Source: Alternaria dauci (Eukaryota; Ascomycota; Dothideomycetes; Pleosporales; Pleosporaceae). From it: a stretch of 64,000 bases of DNA. The stretch is from assembly GCF_042100115.1 (NCBI RefSeq), contig NC_091280.1:1364001-1428000 (forward strand), given 5' to 3'. Shown here in pieces: positions 21,569 through 32,560 of the stretch. The notes under the pieces were generated by a model, which searched no databases, had not been told where the DNA came from, and was given only the letters and a program-made list of their open reading frames with translations. The translations under genes and the position numbers were made by a program. The stretch's first letter is position 1. Each line of letters starts with the position of its first letter.

Positions 21569-22303
21569 ATGGTACAATACTCAACTACCCCAACTCACGA
21601 TTCTTTCTCTTCACCGAGCGTTAATTCACCAGATCCAATGGCCACCAACCCGACGCACTTCACACCCAAACAGTACGATGACACATGGGAACGAGCCGAC
21701 CTTGAGAGGAATTACAAGGACCTCTGCAGCGAGTATACATTCCTATCCGTGCAGCTTTCACGCGCCACTCGCCCTTTTGGAAGAGAGCGTACGATCCACA
21801 ACCTCCTGAACGCACGATTGAAACTCGAGCATCAGCTCAAAGGCCTCAAAAACAAGTACCAAAAGGAGCAAGCGGAACTGCAGCATAATCTGAGAGAGCG
21901 AGAAGATGAGCCTCCAATGGACTACGTAAGCCCGGACGTTGTAAAGAAAATTCACAGGGAGATTCAGCGTGTGAAAGAGACGTCTGAGTGTGTTTTGAAT
22001 CAAATAAACCATTCTCAAGACAGCAGCGGAATAGTGCGACTCATGAACGATACGATGCAGTTAGTACTTGAAAAGGTCAATTGGGCTAAGCAAGTAATGG
22101 ACTTGGAGAAGGAAAATTCAAACCAGAAGAAATTGATTGGCGAGATAGAAGATGAGAATATGCTTCTACATAGACAGGTGGATGAGATGGAAGATGATGA
22201 TAATAAGGCGCAACTGCAAGAGTTGCTTGAGAAATCCATGGACGAATGCGAAAAATTGAAAAAGCAGGTCAAGTTTTATGCAGAGGCGCTTGGGTTTCAA
22301 TGA
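21569..22303 (+). CDS. coiled-coil protein, function unknown
   Basis: Single exon, 244 aa from the ATG at 21569. I do not recognise a family. A Ser/Thr/Pro-rich N-terminus of about 40 residues is followed by almost continuous heptad-like helix (LERNYKDLCSEYTFLSVQL, LLNARLKLEHQLKGLKNKYQ, VMDLEKENSNQKKLIGEIED, and a C-terminal LQELLEKSMDECEKLKKQV). There is no membrane segment or enzyme motif. It is probably a structural or adaptor protein. A GTG ten codons upstream is in frame but ATG is preferred in fungi. The stop lies 95 nt from the stop of the convergent sulfatase gene. Confidence 0.75.
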   Translation: MVQYSTTPTHDSFSSPSVNSPDPMATNPTHFTPKQYDDTWERADLERNYKDLCSEYTFLSVQLSRATRPFGRERTIHNLLNARLKLEHQLKGLKNKYQKEQAELQHNLREREDEPPMDYVSPDVVKKIHREIQRVKETSECVLNQINHSQDSSGIVRLMNDTMQLVLEKVNWAKQVMDLEKENSNQKKLIGEIEDENMLLHRQVDEMEDDDNKAQLQELLEKSMDECEKLKKQVKFYAEALGFQ

Positions 22304-22398
22304 GAGAGACCGACGCGGAAGCTACAACGGCGACTTGTAGCAAGAATCGTTAAGAACATTTGTCATCTAGCAGTAAGAGTATCGCGTTACATGTGTCT

Positions 22399-24019
22399 TC
22401 ATATCCTTCCCTTGAGGAAACCACCAGGTCTGTTCCTCGTTGGATGCACTGGTATGTCCCCTATGTCGGCCATCTTATCCTCGAGCAACTGCGTCATGTG
22501 TTGTACCACATCCTTGTATTTCGCATCGGCATAAACGTTGAACAGCTCCAACGGATCCTCCTGGCAATCGAATAGCTCCCACTCTTTATGCTCGGCATGT
22601 CCTGGTCTTGCGCCCTCAAGCCCAAAGTCCTCATTGTACCAGTAAATGAGCTTATAACGCTGGTCTCTCACGCCGTAATGCGCATATGCCGCATGAATCA
22701 TGTCGTTGTGCATCCAGTACCGGTGGTATGCAACCTGCTGCCAATCTGGAGGTGTCTGGCCTTGCAGCAGCTTGCGGAAAGATATGCCCTGCATATAGCT
22801 CGGTATGCGCAGACCCGCAGCATCAAGGAATGTTGGTGCAAAGTCTACATTACAGATGATGTCGTTGCACACAGATCCTGCCTTGATCTCCTTGGGCCAG
22901 CGTATCAGGAAGGGCATCTGGAAACTCTCTTCGTACATGAAGCGCTTGTCGAACCAACCATGCTCGCCAAGGAAGAAGCCTTGGTCTGAGGTGTAGATTA
23001 CGATTGTGTTCTCCGCAAGACCTTCTGCGTCCAGGTAGTCTAGCATGCGACCCGTGTTATCGTCAATGGATTGGATTGTGCGAAGGTAGCGTTGCATGTA
23101 GCGTTGGTACTTGAACTCGGCAAGTTCTGCGGGTGTTTTGAAGGTAAAGACGGTTCCGTCGTCTTTATCAATAAGGCGCATCTTGGTAACATCTTCTGGG
23201 TTGGGAATCTTTCGATCATCTGGTAGCAAAGTCAGCACACCAAGTAGTAGAATCAAGTAAGTAGAGCTTACTCCACCAGTATATATCGATCAACTTCTCG
23301 CCGACTTCGTTGCCGCCGTCTGGCTGGACCAATCCCAAGTCATGATACGTGATGTCGTCTGCAATGCGCATCTTCGCAATCTTGGCAGCCCTGGCTCTGT
23401 TCTTGTAGTCGTCTGTGAAAGTGTCTGGTAATCGAACGGGATCTTTGTACAGGTGCTTATGCTTCGGGTCGCATTCCCAACTACGATGCGGCGCCTTGTG
23501 GTGGCACATGACGAAGAAAGGTCTTGACTTGTCCCTGTTCTTGATAAAGTCCAGACTCTTCTCAGCAATGATATCTGTGGCATATCCTGGAACGCGCTTT
23601 GTGTCTGATGGCTCAATGAACATGGGATCGTAGTACTCGCCCTGCCCAGGCACAATACTCCAGTAATCAAAGCCTGTTGGCTCGTGTCCTTTACCTTCAC
23701 CAAGGTGCCATTTCCCCACCATTGCTGTCTGATAGCCTCCAGCTTGCAGTGCCTTGGCCACATTGGGAAGGCGCTCATTGATCTTGGAGTTGAGCGTCAT
23801 GACCAGGTTGACGTGGTTGTGGGTTCCTGTCAAAACTGCAGCACGCGATGGCGTACAGATACTGTTCGTCACGTAGCAATGGTTGAACAGCATGCCCTCT
23901 TTGGCGATTCTGTCAAGATTTGGGGTGTGGTTGATGCCAGCGCTGTGAGCGGAGATGGACTTTGAGGCATGATCGTCCGCCATCATGAAGATGATGTTTG
24001 GACGGTCTTGTGTCGCCAT
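22399..24019 (-). CDS. sulfatase (arylsulfatase/GlcNAc-6-sulfatase-like), predicted intracellular
   Basis: Two exons (24019-23272, 23219-22399; 52-nt intron) give 522 aa. The N-terminus RPNIIFMMADDHAS carries the metal-binding Asp pair. SICTPSRAAVLTG (53-65) is the sulfatase signature, with Cys55 as the residue converted to formylglycine. MVGKWHLGEGKGHEPTGFD, YTSDQGFFLGEHGWFDKR and the C-terminal LFDCQEDPLELFN are also classic S1-family sulfatase segments. The EESFQMPFLIRWP stretch recalls glucosamine-6-sulfatase-like members, but subfamily assignment is tentative. The protein starts directly at the catalytic fold with no signal peptide, so it should hydrolyse a sulfate ester inside the cell. 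The gene is divergent from a sugar transporter, with a zinc-cluster regulator beyond it, suggesting a shared pathway for a sulfated sugar. Confidence 0.92.
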
Positions 24020-24806
24020 CTTTAGTATGATCTTGAGAAGGCTTCGATCGTACGTTCACCGTCGAAATTGCTGTCAAGACGGTTCGGATAACTTCGATAA
24101 TCGAAAATGAAGGAACAATGGAAGAAGAGAAATGTCAGGCAAGTGCACTCCGCATCGCTTAAACGCGTGATTAGCGGCGACATGGACAAGTAGAAGCTGC
24201 AACTGGCTTGAGGAACCCCAAAAATGCATCCTGCACTGTCTCATCGGCAACGCAAACTCATGGAAGCTGGTTCGCAAGAGAGCAGACGGGGCAAGAAGTG
24301 GAGGTCCAAGTGGAGCGATCCCACGCTACGGCTGTCGGTTTCGTCCAAATCCGGCAACCGATGCCTGTCGGGGCTCAACCAAGTGAGAGATTGTCCGACA
24401 AGACGTGGGTGCATTCCACTTCATCCTGAGAAAGGATCGCGACTCATGTACTATCGGCTGTCGTCATAATAGTTAGAAGCACGACTTTATCGCTGCTCAG
24501 GCGCAACCAACCGGAGCTGCAAACGACTGACAGTCCTGGGTGGCTTAATGAAATCGTGCAGGACATCTCTGCATTCCCACGTTTTGCCCCCAGCTTGCAG
24601 ATGCTCGCGCGCCGAAAAAATCACAGGGAAGCTTTACACAATGCTGTATATAAGGTAGTCTGAAAGTGAATCTCGCAGACATAGCGCAACATTCAAAGCT
24701 GTGAAAATCACGTCTACCTCTTGCCCGGCCGAGAACGAAGTCCATTGACAGATCTGACACTCTGGCAACAGACGCTTCGCAGGAGGAAAAGAACATCGTT
24801 ACCACG
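24020..24806. promoter_or_regulatory. divergent promoter region, sulfatase / sugar transporter
   Basis: 787 nt between the two start codons. It contains a good TATA box for the transporter (24647-24655) and many CGG/CCG triplets, for example around 24330-24380, which could serve zinc-cluster regulators. No gene is seen. Confidence 0.55.
24647..24655 (+). promoter_or_regulatory. TATA box of sugar transporter gene
   Basis: TATATAAGG, 152 nt upstream of the transporter ATG. Strong TATA boxes are typical of inducible fungal genes. Confidence 0.55.
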
Positions 24807-26511
24807 ATGGAGACTACGGAGCCAAGTAAAGGCGTTACGGGGTATGAAGACGACGCTGGCCGAGGCACAGAGCAGGAGAAGACAATGTCTTTGAAGACTG
24901 CCTTCAAATATTACCGAAAAGCCGTGTTCTGGTCTATCACTATCTGTAAGCAAGCAGGATCGTGATGTTATGTACGTTGCTTACATTGTCAACAGCCATG
25001 GCCACCATCATGGAGTCTTACGACATGCAGCTCATCAAATCTTTCTACGCGTTTCCCCAGTTTAATCAGAAGTTCGGTGAACAACTGCCAAACGGAACAT
25101 GGCAGATCGATGCCAACTGGCAGCAGGGTCTGAATTTATCATCACTAATCGGCCTTATCTTTGGCGTGTTTGCCAGTGGATATCTTGGTGATCGCTACGG
25201 ACCCCGATATGTCATGATTACGGCGCATTGCTTCCTGACAGCATTTGTTGCCATAGTATTTACAGCGCAAAGCGTTGAGATACTGTTTGCGGGCGAGCTG
25301 TTATGGTATTTGACCACACCCCCAAGAAATGATATGTGGGAAGTTCTAACAAGCATAGTGCGTATACCTGGGGCCTCTTCGCTGCAGCAACACCGACATA
25401 CGCCGCCGAAGTCGTCCCTATGGCACTAAGAGGATACCTTACGACATATGTTAATCTTTGCTGGGTCATCGGAAGAATCCTTGCGACCGGTGTCCTACGA
25501 GGCATGCTACCGGTGCAGTCGGAATGGTCTTTCAGAGTCCCTTTCGCACTCCAATGGTTGTGGCCACCGGTGTTGGTTTTCGCCACCTATTTCTCGCCAG
25601 AGAGCCCTTGGTGGCTCGTTCGCAAGGGACGTATCGATGAAGCAAGGAAGGCGCTGGACCGCCTGGTAAGCGCACCTCCGGGCACAGTCAACAACGATCA
25701 TCGTCTTGCCATGATGCAGCATACCATTGCGCTGGAGCGCAAACTGAAGGTTGGTGGATCTTTTATGGATTGCTTCAAGGGCACAAATCTGCGTAGGACG
25801 GAGATTGCAATGATCTCTTGGGGCGGACAGATCCTTCCGGGCTTCGTCATTCAGGGATACACGACCTACTTCTTCACCCTTGCCGGACTTGCTCCAAGCG
25901 ACTCTTTCAACCTTACAATGGGCGTCTTCGGTATGGCTTTTGTTGGCACATGCGCGTCATGGTTCTTGCAGCCTCGGATGGGGCGGCGGACCATCTACAT
26001 TGCGGGTTTGACCATCATGCTGCCCATCATGTGGATCATCGGTTTCCTCGAGTTTGCGCCGAATGCGGGCAGCAAATCCAGCATCAAATGGGCACAATCA
26101 TCCATATTGATGATTTGGTTCTTCACCTACGGTAAGTATCAGATTCTGATTTCAATACTTGTCAGAGCTAACGCTGCGTTAGGCATAACTGTTGGCCCCA
26201 TTCCGTATGCCATTGCCGCTGAAGTAGGTGCAGTGCAGTTGCGCTACAAGACAATCGCTCTTGGCCGCAACATGTACTACTTTCTTTCCATCATCAATGT
26301 CGTCATCTCGCCATATATGCTCAATCCGAGCAAGTGGGATCTCAAGGGGAAGGCCGCATTTCCAGCTGCTATTCTGAATGTGTGTCTGTTGATTTGGGCC
26401 TACTATAGGCTGCCAGAAACGAAGGGCATGACACCAGAGACCTTGGACCACCTATTTCACGAAAGGGTCAGCGCTCGGAAGTTTAAAGCAGAGGCGACCA
26501 GGTTCCAATAG
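24807..26511 (+). CDS. MFS sugar/H+ symporter (alpha-glucoside or hexose transporter type)
   Basis: Four exons (24807-24945, 24996-25305, 25359-26131, 26183-26511) give 516 aa. Sugar-porter landmarks are MESYDMQLIKSFYAFPQF in helix 1, GYLGDRYGPRYVM (loop 2-3 motif), GELLCAYTWG restored at the second splice, PESPWWLVRKGR after helix 6, YGITVGPIPYAIAAEV restored at the third splice, and LPETKGMTPETLDHLF at the end. The long loop after helix 1 and the N-terminal helix resemble maltose/alpha-glucoside symporters (MAL-type). It should sit in the plasma membrane and import a sugar with protons. Its divergent pairing with a cytosolic sulfatase suggests a sulfated sugar as cargo. The third intron (51 nt) is in frame and lacks a stop. 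Confidence 0.9.
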
Positions 26512-27265
26512 GACGTCATGGGTCGGAGAGTCGGTTCGAATTGGAAACTTACAGGCGCGGTGAATCGTATCCATGTGCAGCGTAGGTATTAGTCCATAGC
26601 TATATGATGATTAGACCTAGAAAATGTTGTGATTCCGTTCAAAATGCTGTTGCTAGTCATGAGAGTCGTAGGAGGAAGCAGATAGCCCTTTGTCGTATTC
26701 TCAACGTCCACAAAAGCACTCCTTTTGGTCGTGTCTTTTGAGGATTGGGGAGATTTGTGTCACTGACAGCTGTCCAGGTCGCGTGTGGCGAGTGGTCAAT
26801 GCGGTGCGGGGATGTGTTCCTCTTCGTCATGCTGAACGATAAAAATCATAATGCAGGGGAACAATGCCATAGTTCTTGGTGAGCTTCGCTGTCAACTACG
26901 TGGTAGAATCAAAGGGGATAAATCTTGCAGGCGTGAAAGTCCTTGGGCTTGCTGCAGACGCCGAGTCCGCTTCAGCCGTGTAGCCAATCGGCGCGCGTAG
27001 ATGCCGACAGCCGGACACTAGTTGCTAGTTCGGCATCCACTCTCCGCCCCCTCCTCAAACGCATCCAGTACTGCACGACCGACCGGTAGGCGCGTAGCGG
27101 ATCTCAGTGACCGACGGTCTTGCTAGTATGATCACTGTTCAGTGGGTTGCTACCATGTGGTGGTGGCTAGGATCTTTGGTGGTGACAACTCGCTCGGGAA
27201 TTTGAGGACAAAGAAATACCTGGTCCCACCTGACGAACTTGTTCTGGCTACAAAGAACGTCCAAA
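26512..27265. other. spacer between sugar transporter and zinc-cluster regulator
   Basis: 754 nt. It holds the transporter 3' end and the regulator promoter. A CGG/CCG-containing GC-richer stretch at about 26950-27120 could carry regulator sites. No gene is recognised. Confidence 0.45.
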
Positions 27266-29585
27266 ATGGTGGCCTGCGCTCAGTGCAGGCAAAGAAAGGT
27301 AACGATCATCCACTATCTACACACTAGATGTTTACCTTGGGTTACAGGTTCGATGTGAAGGTGGTCCGGTTAGTTGCGATGCATGTAAGCGACTGGGGTT
27401 CCAATGCTCCTGGAGCCTGGCCACAACCCCAATCGCTGACAATGGCAACCTACCGGTGACATCTCGAAAGAGAGGCACGCGAGCATGTGATGCATGTCGT
27501 TCTCAGAAATCGCGGTGCACGGGTGAAACTCCTAGCTGCAGCCGCTGTCGAGACCTCAACGTTATGTGCAACTATACACTTTCGGTTCGCCAATACCGCG
27601 CCGAAGAACGTCACAAACGAAGTCTGGGTTCTGTTGGACAAGCCTTCAACCAAGCCGGACAGGACGACGTCGGCAGACCAACGCATGGCACGCCGACGAC
27701 TGGGAGTGAGGTCACAATGAGTTCAGATACTTCTTCTATTGAACATTTTGAGAGGTACATGACCTCACTCAATCAAAATTATCATAGCTAATGGATCCAG
27801 AATTCTTGGGTGCGACCGAGCCATCATCCGACAACACATTGATGCTTATTACGACTACATCTACCCTGTTCCAGTCTTCAGCTTCCTGCATCGAGCAGAA
27901 TTCTTGGGGCAGTACACGGCTGGTATTATTTCACCGGCGCTGCTTCTTGCCGTATGCTGTGTGTCGTCGCGCTTCCTTCCGTCTGCTAGGGAACGAGCCG
28001 GCATGATTAAATCATGGGTCGAGCAGGCTGAGAGGACCATATTCCAGAATATGGGAAAGATGAATGTTGCTGACATTCAAGCATTGATGTTTCTTGATCT
28101 GTATTGCATGTACAACCACCAGAACAGCAAGAGTTTCATCTATTTATCCTTGGCGGTCAGGGTGGCTTACTCTCTTAAGCTGCACAAAGAGAATAGTCAG
28201 CTACCATTCGTTGAACAAGAATCTCGACGGAGACTCTTGTGGTGCATGTTCATATTGGATAGACTCCATGCTGGGGGTGTTCCGGTAAGTCCACGCCCAG
28301 GACGTCAATCCTCAGTGTTGTCCGCTTGGGACTTTATACATGGGAAGAGGCTGGCGGCTTTCTCGCGACGTCACTCACCTGTTACTGGATTAGTGCTAAT
28401 ACCATCGCAGGAATACATCGTTTTGCCCGCGACCTCAATACACGTACAACTTCCGTGTCCAGAGCACTTTTTCCAGACTGGCACTGCTGTCGCGACACCG
28501 AACATCCATGACACCCAAGCGGACAAGTCCAAGCTGACACCTACGGCGTTTCTGCTGCGTATCTTCAACACTCGAAGCCATGTACTCCAGTAATACTACC
28601 CAAATACGGCCCTGTGTCGAGACTTTGCTGATGTGACAGGTATACGAAACAACTTCTGGACGCTTCGCATAGCCCAGAGACTTCTCTCGCACATTTCCAG
28701 ATGCTTGAAAGAGAGCTTAGGGAGATACATGAGTCTTTACCTACAGAGCTTGTATTCAGCCCACGTGCCTATCAACTCCGGACGTTCTCCCCTGAGCGCA
28801 CGACGTTCACTATTCTGCATCTTTACTTCCACCACTGTCATTGCGAACTCTATCGGTTGCTCAATCCAGGATACCGTGAGGCCCTTCCACAATCGGTCAT
28901 TTACTCCAGTTCACCCGAATTCGTTGCATACGCGCAGTCGAAATGCCTCGAGCATGCAATCGCTATAGGCGAGATTGTTGCATCAACGTACGGCCTGGTG
29001 GAGATCGGCCCTTACGTCAGCGACGTATCTTGCTTCGTCATCTTGTATCAGGCCTCATGCGCCATACTCTACGCATGCCACCGTGACAGTCCTGCCTATG
29101 TCATGACAGTCAAAACCGCACGGCGATACCTAGTCGCTTTCATCGCCACACTGCAGAGTCTACTCTCGTACTTCCCAAAGCATGCCATATACGTCAAAGA
29201 CATCCGCAATATGCTTCGTAGCATTGACGAACCGAACGTACCACTCCCAGCTCAGAAGGCGTCAAACGAGGTGGACTTTCGCGCACGCACAGTACCCAGT
29301 GAAGAGAATTCGGATGAGGACAACATGGTCAGCGAGATTGCGGGCTCTGCTTCTAATACCAAAGATGATGCAGCGCTATCTACGTCTCAAACATCCGAGG
29401 TACTCATTGGACCACTTCCGGGATTCGTGGATACGTCGCTTGAGACATCGTCCACCTTTGAAAGACACGATGATCTGTTTGCTGATTTGGAGACCTCTCA
29501 GTACGACATGGACCTTACAACGAATCTCGATCAGGGGTTGTTATGGGATTGGGCAGATGCTTTGGGATCAGGCTTTAGCATCTGA
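27266..29585 (+). CDS. transcription factor with two tandem Zn2Cys6 clusters
   Basis: Five exons (27266-27298, 27348-27754, 27801-28284, 28411-28589, 28640-29585) give 682 aa. The 33-nt first exon encodes MVACAQCRQRK. Joined to exon 2 it completes a zinc cluster (C4, C7, C14, C21, C24, C31). A second one follows after a 26-residue linker (C58, C61, C68, C75, C78, C85). Both have the identical pattern CX2CX6CX6CX2CX6C. The central part is a fungal-specific transcription factor domain (IRQHIDAYYDYIYPVPVFSFLH, RRRLLWCMFILDR, FHHCHCELYRLL), and the tail is acidic. The splice before YTKQLLDA uses donor CA|GTAATA and restores VLQYTKQL. Intron 3 (126 nt) is in frame and stop-free. It is probably the regulator of the adjacent sulfatase/transporter pair. 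Confidence 0.88.
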
Positions 29586-29884
29586 GTGGAGTTGCTGAAA
29601 GCTTGTCGCAAGCTGTAGGAGCACTCCAAGAATACGCAAGTCATTGGGTGACATGTATGCGCGCTGATTGATAAAACGCACTATGCAGCTTTCACCGGCG
29701 GTTCATACCTCAAACTCACTCACATCTGAAATTTCCACCGAATCAGTTGAAAATTACCGACTTCGCGAATCTTCCGCTCTGGACATAATGGAGAGTACAG
29801 GGTTGAGAGCGCAAGGGTGGTTGAAGCAAGTTGATGAAACTCACTAGTTCCTAAGAAGCTTCGTGTGGCTACAGACGACCTATA
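29586..29884. other. convergent 3' spacer
   Basis: 299 nt between the stop codons of the zinc-cluster regulator and the F-box-like gene. Nothing else is seen. Confidence 0.5.
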
Positions 29885-31279
29885 TCAGTACCTATACGAG
29901 GCGGTTCGCTTGCTAGACGAAGATGAGCCTGAGCCACTCGACGTGGGTCTGTTACCAGCAAGCTCGGCCTCATCCTTTTTGCTCAGGACAACGCGTTCAC
30001 ACCACGAGCACCAGCTCCTCAGCTCACCCTTGACCTCGCGCTCAAGATATTGAATCGACTTGGTCTTCTCGTCTTCGTATAGCTTGACACATTCGCCAAC
30101 GCGCACCTGTTTCTTATGTTTGACTTTTAGTACTCCGCCAATACCTTCAATCTCCTGAGTGAGGTAGCAAGAGCCCCTCCAGCGTTCGGGCGACTCTGGA
30201 GTCTGCGACCTCTCGATGGTATCCAAGAGGTCCTGCTCGCAGGTCTCGTGCTCGACAATCCTTGCGCCCAAGCAGGCACTGCCTCGCCCGCATTCCACAC
30301 CCTCAATGCCCTCGCCAAAGCCAACGCCTAAGCCGCCCAGCATGCGAGTATACGTCGTGCGATAGCTCCAGCCACGGACATAGTGCGTGTCTGCGTTTCG
30401 CAAGTCCTTGCCACATGGCGCACAGAGCCAGACTACATTGTCGCAATTGCAGGGTATACGTTCGAAAGCTGGGGCGGTAAAGGCTCGCGGCTTGTCGCCA
30501 TCGAAGAGCACTGGATGCGTGTCGGGGGAGCCAGGTGGCGACGACGACGATGACATTGACGACGAGCGCTGCTTCTGTGCAGCCATCAGCAGCGGGAGGG
30601 GCGCTTTTGCGCATGTTCGGCATAGTCGGCGATGGCGCGCGCGAAGTGTGGGCGTTGGTGGAGGTTTCATGGTGCAGTTCTGCGATGCCCGTTAGCCTCA
30701 AGCTTCTCCCTTTGCATCTGAACGTCATACCCGGCACACGACATCTCCACACCGCTGACAGTCGCCCACCATGTCGCGTGCGCACTTGGCGACGCGGCCA
30801 GTCGTCAGTCTGCTTTCCAGAGCCCGACCGTGTCGCCCTTGTTGGAGCCGCGGTTCCAGCTTCTCACCGAGTTCGTCGTCTTCATTCTCGCAATGAAGTG
30901 TGTGCTTGACGAGTTGGCTGCGGTACTCGAGGAGGTTGGCGCGGAACTGTCTGCACGTGCGCGAGAGGTCATGCAGCGTGTTGAGGTCGAGCTGGGCGGC
31001 GAGCTGGCTGACTATTCTGCATGGTCAATGTGGTTAGCATGCATCGGGGCGTGGAGTCAAGTCCATGCTATGGCTGGAGCTCACGAACGGATAGCAGCTC
31101 AGTGCCTGGCTGAATCCATTGATATTCGGGTTCGGCCTCTCGTCTGCCGCCGTCACGCTCCCTTTTGTCGGCGCTTCAAGAGAGTGATACAAGGGCCTAA
31201 CATTAAACCGGCCAGAAGACGGGTGGGGGGTTTCTAACGAGGCCGCCTCATCGTCGTCCAGATCAACTAAAACCACCAT
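29885..31279 (-). CDS. F-box-like protein with cysteine-rich zinc-binding region
   Basis: Three exons: 31279-31085, 31003-30731 and 30679-29885, about 420 aa. The short F-box-like helix LNTLHDLSRTCRQFRANL lies in exon 2. A conserved fungal block follows, CARDMVGDCQRCGDVVCR joined across the second intron to NCTMKPPPTPTLRARHRRLC and CRTCAKAPL, with paired cysteines typical of zinc sites. Further Cys pairs occur later (IPCNCDNVVWLCAPCG, LRSWCSWCERVV). The tail is Ser-rich. Members of this family are presumed SCF adaptors, but the substrate is unknown. The first intron is uncertain: donor GTGAGC with acceptor at 31004, or donor GTTCGT (31088) with acceptor at 31017, both keep frame and differ by a few residues. 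The start is the ATG beginning MVVLVDLDDDE. Confidence 0.75.
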
Positions 31280-31688
31280 CGTGGGCAGCCGCAGATGGAG
31301 TGTGCAGCATCGAAGCCACACAAGGCTTGAGTAGTTAAGAATGAGAGTGTTGATGGCGAGAGCGATGCCGGAGTCATGACGAGCTCGAGACACGCTCCGT
31401 CGCGTTGGTGGGGCGCTTGGCGTCACGCGGCTCTGCTTCCCTTCCGCAGGTACGCGTATGTCTTGTCCTCATCATGACAACCGCAACCGTGCTTCCTTGG
31501 AATTCACGAACCCAGCTGCATCGGGGGTACTGATTTGCTCACCCATATCCAAGACTTCACGTAAAGCGCTCCTGACTCGCTCGAGGGATGACGACAAGCC
31601 TTGCGTGGCTTCACTAGATGGCAAGTATTCATGAATGGGCAATATGTTGGTATAAAAACAGAGCTCTACTGCCCCAGCTTTGCTAACT
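31280..31688. other. spacer between F-box-like and secreted-protein genes
   Basis: 409 nt holding the F-box-like promoter and the 3' end of the secreted-protein gene. No other feature is seen. Confidence 0.45.
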
Positions 31689-32438
31689 CTACGACGAACC
31701 AAAGGTGAATTCGGGAATTTCAATGTCGGTAATCGTCCATGTCACACCACCGTCGCTTGTCGACATGTCGCCAGTGACACCCGGGGCTTTCCCCATGGTC
31801 TGGTCGTAATTTGGATCTGCCTTGTCCAGTGTGATCGTCGTGTCAATCCACTTGTGGGCCGCGACGGTACCACAGTCCTCCGCGGCGCACTCGACAGCGC
31901 TGCCCCATCCCATGGCCTGGCCGGATTCGGTCGACAGCGTAGACACTTGTCGGCCGTTGATTGAAACAAACTGTGTATAGTTGCCGGTTGCATCGTCAAA
32001 CTTGTCTGTGATTCATCATCAGTGACTGAACAGCAGAACCCAAGACACTGTTAGCTACTTACAGTGCATTGTAATCTTGTCCGCCGCTTGCGCCTTCTCT
32101 CCTTTCGCTTGGATCGGCATCTGGGTAGTCGCAGATGTGCTCACGAGCGTGTAGGCGTAAATGTCCCAGTCAACTGCGTTGACATTGTCGTCTACGAGGA
32201 CATTGTCCGCGATGGATTGGATCAGGTCACCATTCGAGGTGCCCATTCCAACCCATAGTGCGGTGATACCCGTTGATCCAGTTGGGGCCTTTGGGAGTAC
32301 GAGTGTCGAGTTGGCTTCACGGATCCAAGAGCCAGCTCCAACGGGGCCAGTGCTAACGGATGGTCCGAATGCCGCCTCGACCGAAGATGTAAGCGCAGCA
32401 GCGGTGAGAGCAGAGAAAATTTGGCGTGAAGACGGCAT
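31689..32438 (-). CDS. secreted protein, possibly concanavalin-like beta-sandwich fold
   Basis: Two exons (32438-32063, 32005-31689; 57-nt intron) give 230 aa. Residues 1 to about 22 are a signal peptide (MPSSRQIFSALTAAALTSSVEA). The mature chain is rich in short beta-strand-like stretches with alternating Ser/Thr and hydrophobics: GSWIREANSTLVLPKAP, TGITALWVGMGTSNGDLIQS, WDIYAYTLVS, ending in TWTITDIEIPEFTF. The 'ALWVGM..GDLIQS' pattern resembles secreted lectin/glucanase-like or G1-peptidase-like beta sandwiches, but no catalytic motif is visible, so function is left open. The splice gives MHYKFDDATGNYTQF, a smooth junction. There are only two cysteines (VECAAEDC), which may pair. A TATA-like box lies 113 nt upstream. 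Confidence 0.78.
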
Positions 32439-32550
32439 CTTGGTTCGTTATTTGTAGCGAGTGACGTGTGGTGTGTTGTGGTCTTGCTTGGTGGAGTAGT
32501 GGTACTGATAGCAAGAGGGTGGTCGCCTTTGAAAGTCACGCATATTCAAC

Positions 32551-32560
32551 CTTTTATGGG
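32551..32560 (-). promoter_or_regulatory. TATA-like box of secreted-protein gene
   Basis: CCATAAAAGG on the minus strand, 113 nt upstream of the ATG at 32438. Confidence 0.4.
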
